A stretch of DNA of 64,000 nucleotides from Alligator mississippiensis (GCF_030867095.1 NC_081833.1:74653395-74717394); one strand, 5' to 3'; numbered from the stretch's first letter, positions 1 through 13,274 are shown. Translations and numbers: made by a program. Notes: generated from the sequence alone by a model not told the origin.

Positions 1-2647
1 GGTTAGAGAATACTTGAGACGTTCACCTTCTTTGCCTGATCTCCCTTTTGCACAGCCCTGGGACTGGTAATGGAAAAAAACCCGATCCCTTTCTTTTTGT
101 GTAGACACTCTCCAATGAGTTGCTCCCAGTACATGTACGGGCCTTTGCTCTACATCCGCCAAGATCCTCCTGAGTAGATCAGTGCTACGTTCCTGGAATG
201 ACTTGAAAACACTCTTTAAATATCCGCAACCCACTCGCCAGGATGGGTTTTAAGCAACTTCCCAAATATCATTGGATTTCCAGGCCTTGCCAGAGGTGTT
301 CTGAGAACCTGTTATGAGATACTATGATGAATATTGTGGGAAAGGACTTTTTTCTCCGAACAGCTGTATTCAAGCAGTTCGCGAAAGTTGATTTTCACAA
401 GTGTCAAGGCTCCTGGTGTTTGTTAACAGAACGAGGACACTTAGATTTTTGTGGTAATTATTTCAGACGTTGGATGCCTTTGGTTTACTGAATCATTAAC
501 TTTTGGACAACTCCAGTATCCTGCATTATGTTCAAGAAGTATTTAAATTAATGGAGAGATTTAAATGGCTTGTTTATGCTAAATTTATTATTAGTGTTAT
601 TATTTTTAGCACATGATAAATTACCCAAAGATCTAAAGTGCAGTAGCTAAGACATGAAGGCTAGTATTTCAAAAGAGCCTCAAGGATTTGGGTGCCCATA
701 TCCTGTTGAAAAAACATTTAGGCTGCTTTTCAAACCTCAGGGTATGTGTTTTCAATATTTATATATGTGACGAGTCTACTTGTGGCTCATTAGTGTTGTG
801 AGTTTAAGATTGCAGTCAGTATGTGTTACCGATAAGTGACTTTAAAGATGGATAACTGTAATATATATTTCAGTTTCCTATATCCTTCAGAAAAGTCGTA
901 CTTGTACTGTGGCTGGAATTCCAGTGATATTTATTCCAAGTGTCACCTTTCTTCATTTTTGTTGCAGCTTTTTGTTTCCAGTCTGTGTATAGCAAACCAA
1001 AAATAAACCAAAAAGCCTACATTAAAAAAAAACACAGTACTACGTTCTTTAACTTGCAACTTCAACCACTGAAAAGCAAGAAAGTACAAGTTTTATGGTT
1101 CCCAATACAGCCCATTGTGTGCATCTGGAGTAATCCCCCCTGACTCCCAGTGTTAAGGATGTTTGCAAATGCTCGCTCTCTCTTAAGAAACTTATTCTTT
1201 GTCTCAGGAATGTCTGTTAATCTTTTACCAAGATATGAACAACTAAAAACCACCATTTTCTTTCTCTCATTGCATTTCTCATTCTGCCAAAATAATGGCA
1301 CAGCACACAAACGTTCAAAGGCTGGGTTCCTGGTGGTGCCAAAGCGTTGTGAGAACCCCAGGGCCCAGCCAGCATGGGGAGTTGTTGTGGTTAATCAGAA
1401 AAAAAAGATCCCTCACCCCCTTTTTTTAATAACTTTTTTCACTTTTGAAGAAACAAAGCAGGCAAAAGGAACAATCTAGGAAACATATTTTTAAAAAATT
1501 GTGAAATATTATTTAAGTTCTTCAGGGTTGCAAAGTCAAGTTTTTAAAATTTAAGAAATGCCAGGCATATAATTGCCTGGGTGTGACCTTCCTTCTGCCC
1601 CTTCATGGTTCTGCAATATATTTAATTGCATGAGCACATACTCTGTCCCTCAGGACTGCTGTGCACTAGTGGGTGGGATCCGAAAGCTGCACGAGCAAGA
1701 GTAAATCCGGTGCTTCTTATCTTTGATAGTTAACTTTGCAATCTAAATAATGTTCTTTTAATGTAGTATTTTTATATGATTTCATACACTCAGTTGTAAT
1801 AGTTTTACATTGTTCCATTTTTGTTAGCAGTTTTGTTAGAAACAGCAAAGCTTTGTGGACATATATAACATGCACACTGTATGTTATACGCTTGGTTGAT
1901 CTCAGGTGCCTATTTTTTTTTTTTTTGTACTCAGTTACTCATTTAGTTTCTTTGCATCTTTTCTGTAATGGTAACCGAGATGCACTGGTTATAACCCAAA
2001 GGCAGTAACTTGTGTCTTGATATTGGTTTTCATCTTCATAATTGAACTAGGAATATGTGTCTCTCATTAGGCAGCTGCAGAATATTCTATTCATCAAGCA
2101 GTTCCCTGAAGCAAAATATGAAAAAGAAGATGAAATTTAAGAGCCATTTGTTTGTAGATAAAATAAATACTTGCTTTCAAAATGTTTCCATTAAGAAATA
2201 TCAGTGATAACTTTGGAGTATCCTCACTCGTGGTTTTTCTTCACTCATTTTCACATCACATAATGTGCAAGCTAATGAAAAAGGTTCTGAACGCAGTAAA
2301 GCGACCTACTGGGGCAGTAAATTACTAAACATATAAAAGAACTTGGCAGTGTTTGGTTAGATGTTGGATGAGATGAAACCTTATTCTTGCCTGGAGAAGG
2401 AGAGTATGAAGATTAGGAGGAGCCCACCTGGACCTTAGTGCTTGTGCCCCAAACGGTCTGGATTTTAGCCAGCAGATCTGCCCAGATTTGCTTAGAGTCA
2501 CATTGGTAGATCCAGGAAAAAAGCAGTAATTTCCTCCTTCTTACCTGCTGGTGTTTTGCAGCTCAAGGGATATATCCTTGTTAGGTATTTCATCCAGTTC
2601 TTTTGCAAGGTGTTAGCTTTTCTGTTGTTCTGCAGAGCTCCACCTTC

Positions 2648-3028
2648 TCACCTCTTTCTCTGGTCCCACAGACCTCGAGGGCCTATAGCCACATTACCTG
2701 CAGACCTCCATCTCCTCTCTTGCACAGTCTTCTCCCACTTTGTTGCATCTTCGCGTGTCCCTTTCATATTAGTTTTTTCTGTTATCTTCCCATCATTGCT
2801 TTGGTCTACTTCCAGGTCTGATATGATATCCTCAACCTCAGCTTCCAAAACGTGGCTGACATGCCTTCTCATGATATCCCCTGCCCGTTGTATTCTCTGC
2901 ACCTTTATCTTGATCAAGGGATCCGATCTTTTGTAAATGTCTTCAAGCTCTTGATTATGTCTTCTCCTTCGTACTCTATTTGCTTGTACTGCACCAAGTA
3001 GTTTTCTTAACATTTTGCTTGTAAACAC
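2648..3028 (-). pseudogene. Decayed non-LTR retrotransposon ORF2 C-terminus
   Basis: On the minus strand a 126-codon open frame contains MLRKLLGAVQANRVRRRRHN, then QELEDIYKRSDPLIKIKVQR, then IQRAGDIMRRH. This order resembles the segment after the reverse-transcriptase domain in many non-LTR elements: 'LRKI.GPV..NG.WRIR.N.EL..LY...D....IK..RLRWAGH..R'. The usual conserved Trp residues (WR, RWAGH) are missing or changed, so the copy is old and inactive. The downstream part (TVQERRWRSAGNVAIGPRGL) is lower confidence. It is a fragment: no endonuclease or catalytic RT motif is seen beside it. It lies antisense in the BANP intron. The clade (RTE/BovB-like or similar) cannot be fixed by eye. Confidence 0.55.
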
Positions 3029-5830
3029 TTCCAGCCTTTTTCTATTTCTGCCTTCTCATAGTCATTAAAATAATGGTTGGTAAATGTTATTACAGTATGT
3101 GGAGGTGGCCTGTAGTACAGGAGGCTGCATTACAATTAGCTTGTTTCTATTATAGGCCCTTTCTCCCCCCTCTTCCCCCAGAAAAATACCCCAAACTCCT
3201 GCTTTTTATGTAGGAGAATGTGATTTGATCTTTGTCTTGAGTGTTGCCTTTCTCCCTTAAAATAGTTTGCCAAGACCTTGTATCTATGCATCTTTATTTT
3301 TTGCTGTTATTTGTATAACAGAGCTCTGCCCTTTGGAAAAAAAAGTGTTCTGAGCAAGTTTCGAATAATAATGCTTAGCATTTAAAACAAATTGTCCTTC
3401 AACTCACCCTGCCCCAGACCAAGTCCCTCCTCATAAGTCTTACGGTATGTCCCAAAAATCATCAACTCAGTGTTGTTGGACTAATTTCCACGGTCTTAGA
3501 CTCTTTGCTAAGAACTTTCTACATCCAGCCAACTCCCATTTAACTAGGAAAGCAGTGGTTTACGTCCCCAAACATTAATTAATTAGCGAGATGAATTGGA
3601 ATACATATGTTTTTTCAAGCAAATGCTTATTATTAATAAGGCCACCCAAAAGAATCAGTAAAGCAGAGATGTATATTTTAAATGAAACCTGTGTAGGTCC
3701 CCTTGATTTCAAACTCTTGTTTTTAATAAAAATGGAAATAGGGACGTCAGAAAAGAAAAGCAGGATTCTTAATTTCGAAGAGTTGAAAGGGTCAGCTTAG
3801 TCTTACAAAATCGAAATCTGGTTCTCTCTTAGTCATAACTGACCCACAGACTCAATAACTCCATTACAGAACTGATGCGTTGCTGAAACTGCTCGCTGTG
3901 TTTACAGCAGATTGAGTAAAAATCCTGCGTTGTGCATGAGATTAGAAGCTGCTGGTATGAATCATTTCTTTGCTTTTGCACTTTTGCGGGCTTAATCTAA
4001 TGTAGCCTGAAGTAAAATCATCCTCTTGCTCATTTTCCTTTCAAATTTCATCAGTCGTCAGCATATAACGCCTGTTTTGGCTCCTCCTGTATGATTTGCT
4101 CATTTAGCAAAGCAGCATTGCGTCTAAGTTAATCAGCGTACAAATGAGATTTGACATTGCATTAAAAAGAGAGTTTTTTGTTTCTGGAGCGTTTCTCTGT
4201 CTTGATCTTGTATCTTTCTTTTCCAGGTGAGAGCTACAGCTCCCTCACTTTTACTCTGCTCAGTAGTCACAAATACAGAGATGATGAGGTCCTGTGATCA
4301 TGGGCATGCCTTCCCTTGGATATTGCCTGTTTTCTTGGCTAGAGCCAGAAGTTACACATAAACCGGTACAAGTGATCAGAAACTGGTTCAAATCTGTAAC
4401 ACAACAGAAGTTCAGTGCACATAAACTGCTTTCACAATGGCCCAAACTGGTTTAAGATAAACCTGGATGGATTTAATATCAGACTTAACTGATTTAGGTT
4501 AAATCGGTATATTGAACTTCTGTCCAAGATCCCCTCCAGATCCAAGTTAACTCACAGTCCCCCTGCATCCCAGGATGCTTTGCACCTCCCCTGGCAACCA
4601 CTCCTTGCAGGGTGGGCGGGCTAGCCTCGCCCAAGCTGGCTGCTCCAGCCGAGCAGGGAGGTGTGCTCTAGCGCCCCCCAGCTTCTGGCCTGGGCCATTG
4701 CAAGCATCAAGCGCTGGAATCAACAGTGAATGTCTGTTCGCTTGCTTATTGGTTCAATCTACGCAGTTTAAACTGACCTGCAAAGATTGAAACAATTCAG
4801 TCTTGGGATCTTTGACTTTCTGTACTTAGCCCTTGTGAGCAGACAGGTTACTGAAACAGGACGCATCCTGCTCTACATGTTTCACAGAATTGGGGCTTTT
4901 TACACTTCTAAGTTGCCTGCCAGCTCATGAGCCCAGAGCTAGGAAGGACAAAGTCTCAGTGAACTGCACTTTATAGGTCTGTTGTGAACGGGTCGCCAGC
5001 CTTGTGCCTGAGTTAACCTGGTCTATGGGGAGCGACTGATCATCAAGAAAATGGCCAGAGGATCAGCCGAGCACAGAAAAGTCCAAATGTAACAACCCTG
5101 GAATAAGCTACTGCAAACCAGTCAATGGATTTGCACTAGAAATAAGCAGTTGGAAAGGGCAGATAATGCATGTACATAGGGGGTATGTGTACCTCTCCAT
5201 GCGCAAGGTGGGGTGACACTGAACCTGATGCACTGTATTGCTGCCGTCAGAGGGTCCTCTTGTATGCCTGGCACCAGTTCTGTCAGCTGGATGGCTGGTG
5301 CCTTGGCATAATGCAGCTGTACCCAGAGGAGCATCTGGGCCAAAAACGCGAGTCTGCGTGAGAAATTTTGGGCCTGTCAACCTCATGACTTAAATCGCAC
5401 ATAATTTAGCATGATTTGTATCCTTAATAACACGCAGACTGAATCCTCTCTCACCCTTTCGTTCGTAGGTCAGGTTTGTAACTTTGTTTTCCTTGGATGG
5501 GAACCTTGAACTATTATCAGTCAGTGAATAAATAAAAAATGCGTGTCAGACCACACTTTCTTCACAAGCTGTCGCTTGAAGCTGAAGTTTAATTGCCAGC
5601 CTCAGTCAAAACGAGGGATACAGTCTTTACTTTTTCTGTACTGTCAGTGCAGCGTTGCGATTTCAGGCCTTTCGGTGAAATGTTCACTTGGAGGCCTGTG
5701 TCAGATCGTGGGCAGACGTTCACCTACCCTGGTGTAAAGCGCATTAGGTTTGTGCACGGGTGTAAATACGATGAAGATCAGTCTTGCTGTAACTGTGCTT
5801 GTCCAGGAAACGTTTGCGTGGCAAGGGGTT

Positions 5831-5895
5831 GTTTGCAATGCCTTTTATTGGACCGGCATATGTTGCCCCTAGGGTTCCTTCTTCCAGAGACCCCC
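5831..5895 (+). repeat. Interspersed repeat fragment ('ttttattggacc' family)
   Basis: The core 'gccttttattggaccggcatatg' followed by 'ccttcttccagag' resembles the two better copies at 27081 and 27706, which share 'gata(c/t)c..ttattggaccaact' and then a 'cttcatc(a/g)gg' end. The element type is not known to me. Weak match. Confidence 0.35.
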
Positions 5896-7601
5896 AAGGA
5901 TTGACACGGCCCCTCGTCCGATTTGGTACCACGTGACCTTTTAATAGCAACTCCTAGGCTTATTACAAGTATTCTTCCTTGCAGTACGACCTGGCAAGCG
6001 GTTCCTTCAGGCATTACAGCAGCGCCCTTTGGTGGTACCGGCCTCAGATCGTCTGCTGCGTGCGTGTTGCCGCCACTATACGGTTGGACAAGCTCTTGGG
6101 AGCAAAGTGCCTTTTAGGGATGCTGTTATCCTAAGGCAGCAGGTAATAGGTGCCCTTGTGGTGCCTCACTTCTAGGTGTCACGGAGCAGTTCATCGCCTG
6201 GTTTTGCAGACAGCTATGCAGGATGGCAGCAGATGGATGAAACTTAAACCAGTGTAACTTGCACCCCTAGGATTTTTGCTCTGAATCGTTCAGGTGCTGG
6301 ACTAGACTGGCAGTTCCTCTAGTGTTGTCTGTCAGCTGCTTCTTTGCATTAATGTAAGGCTGCTGACCTGTGCACCATCACGCCTTGCTTGTACTGCATA
6401 GGAGGACGCGGTAGGGAGTAGGAGTAGAAAGAAGGTTTTGCTGCTTTAGTATATCAGTTGCTTACAACTGCTTCAAAAATGTGAAGCATCAGAGTGAAGC
6501 GTAGCGTGCAGGGTTTCAGCTACCTCTGAATATTTCTCAATTAAAAATATCAAGGGCATAGTTTTGTCTCGTGATTACACAGTTTTAATGGAGCTGGCAG
6601 AAGAGATGCTCCGTGCAACTTAATCCGCTGTTGAACTGTATTAGAATCTAAGATTTCATCCACATCATGTCCCCAAAGTCTTTCAAATATTTACCACGAT
6701 GTAAATCCAGTTCATTATACGTTGAACCTATCTTTATGTGCAGTAATAAAACTGTTTACATTGTGTACCACTTAATAGCAATACTCGGGGCTTGGCAGGG
6801 GGGTCTCGGACTGGATTTTTGTTGAGTGCTGTAGATGACCCACCGCAGTTTTTCCTGCAGAGTAGCCTGTTTGGAATCGAGCAGTCTTGGATAGACTTGG
6901 ATTTTCCAATTTACATGTCTGTCTTAATGTTGTCTGTGGCCTTTCTGTGCCTTTTTTTTTTTTTTTTAAAAAAAGATCCTTATACTTATATGGTGTTCTT
7001 GGCAAAAAAAAAGAAGTCTGTCTGAGCGTGTGTGAAAGAGACGCTCATCCCACGTACTTAGGAACAGATTTGTTCATGTGCCCTCAGTTCAAGTCTGGAT
7101 TATGCATCCCTGTGGTCTTTAATAGAGGTTCCTTTTAGTTGCTCAAGGTGCCCATGTTTGTGGAAACTGCTTTCCCCTCCTCATTTAAGAAACATCAGGG
7201 ACAATTTTTGCAAGCCTAAACCTGAAAATCAGCTGCTTTTACACCAAAGAAATCACTGTTGTCTCAGAGTCGACCCTCAGCAAAGAGAAATTGCTTTGAC
7301 CTCCCAGAAAATGTTATTCGGCAGTCACAAAGTTCCTGCCCATTTCAAAGTAGACGTCTGCTCGTAGTCTAACACAGCATGGACATGTGAACCTCCAGGT
7401 ATAAGTAAGTACTTTCCATTAGCTTATGATGCTCAATGTGGGAGCAAAGTGAGAATATGTCTCTGGCCTGGTCTGTGTTTTGATCTGTTGCTCGCTGGAG
7501 ACTGGGAAAAACCCCAGTGGGAACTGGGAGACAGCCAGTTCATTATTCCCATATATCATGCCTTGAGAGGTTAGAAATTCATTTTTGAATGTCAGCTGCG
7601 C

Positions 7602-7624
7602 AACCCGCTGATTAGCAGCGGGTT
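7602..7624. repeat. Perfect 9-bp GC-rich stem-loop
   Basis: 'aacccgctg', loop 'attag', 'cagcgggtt'. It is unusual in this AT-rich intron; no repeat family recognised around it. Confidence 0.85.
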
Positions 7625-9486
7625 AAAAAGTATATCAATCTCTATGGAACTTGGCTGCGCTTTCAAAGGGAGTCTTTGTAAATACGACTTATAGTGGGTA
7701 CCGGGCTGGCCTGCGTGGGCCCCCGAAAAGAACACAGTAAATGTCATTATTGGCTACTTCAGTTATACGAACAAAATGACAATACACTTTTACAGCAGTA
7801 GAAACTAGCAGCGTGACAAATTTTGAACCCAGTACAGAAATATCAAGGGTCATCAAAGGTTCATACTATAGTGTGTGCCTCATAAACATTACTTAAGACT
7901 AACTTTTTCCTTTGCCGGAGGAATAAGGGTTTGGGGTTTTTTTTTTTTCCTTGAGTTGCCTTCTGACATTTCAGAACACGTTAATGCTTTCTAATTTACA
8001 GTGTTCAGCAAACGAGTCAGCTTAAACCCATGACAAATCATCTGACAGGTCTCTAGCCAGAATAATTGTAATACTTGCTGCTGGCATTCAGAACATAAGT
8101 TTCTGGGAGAGGAGGGTGGCTGAAGTCTCCTGCAAGGTCCAGGTAGAGCTCGAAGCTTAAAAGAGAAGAAGAGCGTGTGTTCCCGAGTGACGGAGGATTT
8201 GGTACGAACATGTGATGAGTTCTCCATCCTTTTCTGGCCTCTGTTACCCAGCATAGAGTCCTGCAGAAGCACAGCTTTGCATTAGTCCAGCGTTGAACAC
8301 CCCCTCGCCCAATAAATCCTTGGTCCTTTATGCTGTACAGCACAACTGCATAAGATCTACCATGTCGTCTGTGGTTGTGCAGGGTGGGGAATGGTTTGCT
8401 GCGTAGGCACATTGTACCTCTCCATTCTTTCAAACCTTGCATTGTTCACATACTAAGATAAAGGCTGGCAATGTCTTTTTATTTAGAAAAAAGAAAGCTT
8501 ACATTCTGCAGAAATTGTAAGCAAAATTTCACACGTACCAAGAAGACGATGGGAGATGGAAAGGTGGATTTTGTCAGGCTTTGCCGGCTGCTACTGCGTA
8601 CTGAAATCCAGTTATTAGCTTGCAACCTACACCCAGGACATTTAACTACTTCTGTCTTGTGATGTGCAACAAGCTTTAACTACATGGTGTCCTTGGAATT
8701 ATTTCACAGTGCATTATCCCAGGGTTTGAAGATAAATAGGCAATTGCTAAAGATTTTTAGCTCTGGGTATGATAGGAAGAAAAGCATTTTTAAGTTAATC
8801 TGTTCCAGTGTCGTTCTGCTACTTATCTCCTCCCTGTATTATTGACTGCTCTGTGTGTGGCTCTTCTGCTTTGAGTGTGATCTAGTTTCTAAATCAGACT
8901 CGTAGGAAAATGCAGAATCCATATCAGTAGGAAATAAAAACACAACAGCAGAGAGAAAATCTCGAGCAAACTGTAAATCCCCCGCAATGATTCAGAGTCC
9001 TGTTTTCCATCTTTCTGGCCTCCTTTGCATAACTTCAGTCTTGCTGGGGCTGCCGCTAAAGTGCCAATGGGGGTTTCTTAGTCAGAAAGCCAACCTCATT
9101 ACCATCGTATGATAATTGACAGCTATCCTCCGAAGCATCGTTTGTTTTTAGCTCTCTCCCTTAGGGTATGCCGGGAATTTTCAAGTATCTTGTTAATTTT
9201 TGTGGCTATTGTTACTTGCAGCCCAGACGAGTAATGAAAATAAAAACTGGATCTCGCAGAGGCCATGAGTTTTATAAACTTGTGTTGCATGAAATTTGGA
9301 GTTCTTGCATTTTGACTGCTGTCATGATTACGGCAAGATGTAACCAGACAAAGCTTGAGCTACGGGAAGGCTGTGGTACGCCGGGATCAGATCTGTTCCT
9401 GGGGAGATTGTCTTGTTTGGAAGGAAAAGAAAATTTCAGCGGGAATATCTCCATGCTTCCCTTAAACATGTTAGGCTGAAAATGTA

Positions 9487-9545
9487 GGGCCAGATTCTGC
9501 CTCTCTTGAGTCACACGGAGTAAGAATTGACTCCTCAAATACTCT
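9487..9545 (+). repeat. Ancient sauropsid repeat fragment
   Basis: 'gggccagattctgcctctct' followed by 'tgagtcacacggagtaagaa' resembles the common sauropsid motif 'gggccagattctgccctcagttacaccggagtaa'. Short and diverged. Confidence 0.45.
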
Positions 9546-11035
9546 TATACATGTCGTGGAGCTACTTACGGAGGGAGGGCACTACACCACTCCAGTAAAG
9601 CTGGCAGCTTTTGTTTCTTTTCTTTTTTAAAACTTAATCCTAGAATTGTGTTGGGTTTTCTACACAGCTGTAGCATGTTCTGTCTCTATATATAAAGGAA
9701 AAAATGCATTTTATTACCACATGCTATATGGAATCTGTATATTAATAGCATTTTGGCACTTCATATTCCCACGGCGGTCCTCGAAACCATCTGAGAGCTG
9801 CAAATCTGGTTCTTAAGTACTGTAATTTGTATCAGGACCAGATTTTATCAAGTTCAAATGTGTTTCTCCTAAAATGTTGAATCCATTTAAAGTTTTTATT
9901 CAAATCTATAGAAGCGGCCAACTTCAGAGGTGATATGTAAAGAGCGCATTATACGTTACTGCGTGTGAGCAAGCAGCTCCTAATTTAGATTGGCTTGGTT
10001 TACCTATTGAGGTAAACTGGAAGAAGGTTATGCTTAGGTTTCTCCTGGACTGAATTCACCTTGGTTTACACGTCACCTTTGCACTGGTTCATACTGTTAC
10101 TCTTCCTTTATGCTATCGCTGAAGTTGTGCTACTTTTATCATTTTGAAGGCTGCAATTTGTGAATTATCTTGGACAATCAGAAATAAGAAAGCTGTGTAT
10201 TTGCAAGAGACTTCTGTTACCCAACTCGTAAAACTTAAGCAATCACCTTCTAGTTCAGCAGCTTTTCTATACACATTTCAATATATTTAGGTTCTGAAGA
10301 ATGAACGTTTTGTTACCGGGCATGTTCTCCTTCCACTGGCTGAATGGAAAAAGGTTTCCGGCTGGTAGGGCACAGAATCGTGTAGGAGCCTGGGGATCAT
10401 TACTGCAAAACGCTAACTTTTTTCCTCTTTGATAATTTTTTTTCAGTTCTGAGAAAACCACTCTTTACATGTCTCTGCTTTAAAGACCTTGTGTTTTGAT
10501 TGTAAAGCAAACTTAACACTTCAAAAGCAGACCCTTTATGCTGCTCCTGCGAGTTGCAGCTCTAGTCTCCGATTGTATGGCCACACACACACCGTGCCTG
10601 GTTTGGGGTGTGATTTTCTTTTTCTTTCTTATTGATATGAACTTTCTCTATGTGGGCAAAACCTTAGTCGGGTTCAACTTAATGCATACAAGTATTGCTG
10701 AACAAAAAAAAAATGTGCTCCTTGCATTTATTTTAGGTTATACACTAGTTTTACATTATCCCAGCTGGGTATTAAACCAAGTTACAGAACTGGCAGTATG
10801 TTGGGGAAAACCAGATGTGTACTGTGAGAGAGCAGTAGTTTTGTGTCCAGGGCTTTCATTGAAGCCTGCTTCAAATTCACGCTCCATATTGCTCTCCTTT
10901 TCCTTGCAAAAAGTTGAGTGTTGTTCAAAAATGCATTAAAAAAAGAAGCCCAACTGACGATCGGAAAGGTTTAACACGTATGCAAATACTATTTGGATAT
11001 TGCTTCAGAAAGAGCAGAGCTTTGGCTGGCCCAGT

Positions 11036-11110
11036 GTTTCAGCTGGTAGTAACATATGCTGCAATGCGGGAGACCTTATTCTAAATCCAGCCATCGGCCA
11101 GTAATGGCCA
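11036..11110 (+). repeat. Possible tRNA-derived SINE head
   Basis: The sequence has a tRNA-like layout: 'tttcagctggtagtaac' resembles a pol III A box and 'gaccttattctaaatcc' resembles a B box about 35 bases later, with 'gcgggagacc' between them as in sauropsid tRNA-SINEs. No cloverleaf with intact stems is evident, so this is not a tRNA gene. Confidence 0.4.
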
Positions 11111-12217
11111 AAAGTTCCCCAGAGTTGACACTTTTGTCCCTATAGCAAGTTGTGACAACCTGTGAACATGTCATTACTGATAGACATTTCCTATAAGCAT
11201 GCAGAGATGGCCATTAGGCTTTGAGTTTCATTGCACTCGGAACACAAATAGGATGGGTGAATGTCAGCCCTGAGTAGAAGTTTGCACAAAAACTCAACAA
11301 CCCCACGGAGACTGGTGTTGTATCCTTAGCGAGTAAGGCTGTCTTTACAAAAGGCACTTGGTTGGAGTCGAGTCGCACGAGGAAGGGAGAACCAGTGGTA
11401 TCTACTTGGGCTGTGCGTGTGCCTTACCACACAACACCCGAGAGGGAGAACATTTGACATGCTTTAAGCACAAGAATGCATGTTTAATTATTACCTAATA
11501 CATGGACCATGATTTGATGTCGTTTCAGAAGTCATGCAGAAAACGGAGCAACTAAACAATTTCTTTCTTTTTTTTGTCTTTGAGGCTGATTACCCCTGGG
11601 TTTTAGTTATCATTTTTTATTAGTATCTTTACAGATACTCCCCAGTACACATCAGAACTTCATGGCACAGGTTCACCTCGCAACTACACCACAGACCTTC
11701 AAATCCCGACCAGAACAGAAAAGATTTTGCTTGTTTTCTCAACATGAAATATAACTAGGTCTCAACACGCATTTTTAAGGGTTTGCATAATTCTTTCACA
11801 TCAGGTTACTGGCTCCAAGTTAAGAAAAGTTGATTGAAAAAACAAAGCAAGGAAAGGGAGGAAATGCATTCAATAACCAAGCTCTTCCCGTTCAGAAATG
11901 GGCAAGTGTCTGTATAACCATAACATTTAGAGCAGAACTTAGACAAATTGACAGTCTGTTAGGATTCATTCGCATTTTATGACTCCAAATAAGTAAAAAG
12001 CATGTTTGCATCATTACAGGGTCTGGTGTGAAAGAGGCATGAATTCACAGACTTCTCTGGGGCCTAATAAACATTTGTCCAGCTAGTGCAGTGACTAAAG
12101 GAAAAGCAGATGTGAAATGAAATTACTAAGTAGGCTTCTCCCCCTGATGGAGAAGTTGAATGGAAGTGATAAGGTCCAGCCTAGAGAAATGTGTGCACAC
12201 TCGGTGCAGTCTGGTAG

Positions 12218-12251
12218 ACTTTTATAAGGGAACAAGAGCATCAGGCATGTT
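12218..12251 (+). repeat. 34-bp dispersed repeat, copy 1
   Basis: The sequence 'acttttataagggaacaaga' plus 'gcatcaggcatgtt' matches the copy at 13241-13274 at 31 of 34 positions by eye. It is probably a remnant of an unnamed interspersed element; flanking sequences of the two copies do not obviously align. Confidence 0.6.
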
Positions 12252-12761
12252 AGAAGTCCCAATAAACAGAGCATAATGATTCACACTAGCTTATGGTTTA
12301 ATAATGCATCATTAAATCCATCAGGGGCCAGCTCATGGATAGAAACGACTGTAGATACAAATGGAGGCATGTGACTTAAAAAAAAACAAAAAAAACAAAC
12401 CTATTTCAAAATGTGCTTGTTTCAGAATGGCTGCGTTAAAATATTTTGTGATGTTTTGAGTTTTAAAAGGATCATTTTACTGTGGCGTAATGCAGTAAAT
12501 GATTTGCAGTATACATTTAAATTATCTTTTGGCCACCACTGAGGCTTTTTTTTTTTAAGGTTTGAACTACATCTTGGGTAGATGTGGTTTGACCACAACA
12601 AATGTGTCTCAGGATGTTAACCTGGCATCCTTCCCTTTTGTATCTACAGGGTCCAAGTTGGAGGCTTCTAGGATGTGACCTGTCCCACAGGAGTCTTAGT
12701 ATCACATTAGTGGATGTTTTTATTGCTATAGGAATTCAAAAACAATCATCCTGACCTGATG

Positions 12762-12835
12762 ATGGGGCTGGACCCGATGATCTGCAAGGTCCCTTCCAGC
12801 CCCTGACAACCTATAAATCTATTAATCTGATCTGA
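12762..12835 (+). mobile_element. CR1 LINE 3' end fragment
   Basis: Contains 'gggctggacccgatgatctg' and 'aaggtcccttccagcccctg', then 'cctataaatctattaatc', the standard 3' end of sauropsid CR1 with its short terminal direct repeats. It is 5'-truncated, as most CR1 copies are. The wording 'gggctggacccgatgatct' is the crocodilian-like variant. Confidence 0.85.
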
Positions 12836-13240
12836 TAGATTCAGTGTACACTTTTTAACTTGTAACTCCTCCTGAATAACTTCCTATTATGGATACTTCG
12901 TATTCTGGATCTACTACTACTACTGTTAAATCAGACACACCGTACCTTTGTCCCAGCATGTCCCGTTGGTCTAGTTAGGTGGCATGATTGTCTGGCTTAA
13001 AGCTTGTCTTTATTCATGGGAGGGAAAAATAATTTTCAGTTCTGCTTGCTAACTCACTTAAGTGTACAGACTGCCTTGTCTTTGCTAGGTTTTACCTGGT
13101 TAGCCATCTCTAATTAAGAACAGACCCAACACCCATCAGTGGAGACTTGGCTGTAGCTTGGTGCCCCTGAGCAAAAACTTGATTTCCAGGCACAGTCAAA
13201 TGACTCCACTTCCTTTATCCATCGCTGCAAAACATGTAAG

Positions 13241-13274
13241 ATTTTTATAAGGGAACGAGAGCATCAGGCGTGTT
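13241..13274 (+). repeat. 34-bp dispersed repeat, copy 2
   Basis: Second copy of the repeat at 12218-12251, reading 'atttttataagggaacgaga' plus 'gcatcaggcgtgtt'. It lies about 300 bases before the first copy of the 179-bp repeat at 13551, so the two may once have been parts of one element (inference). Confidence 0.6.

Noticed and set aside
4207..4235. Splice-acceptor-like 'tatctttcttttccag' followed by 'gtgagagc'
   Set aside because: A donor-like sequence follows directly, leaving no exon; no coding frame matches BANP.
9168..9479. 103-codon + strand frame with an internal acceptor-like 'ttacttgcag'
   Set aside because: No resemblance to missing BANP exons and no suitable donor; considered chance.
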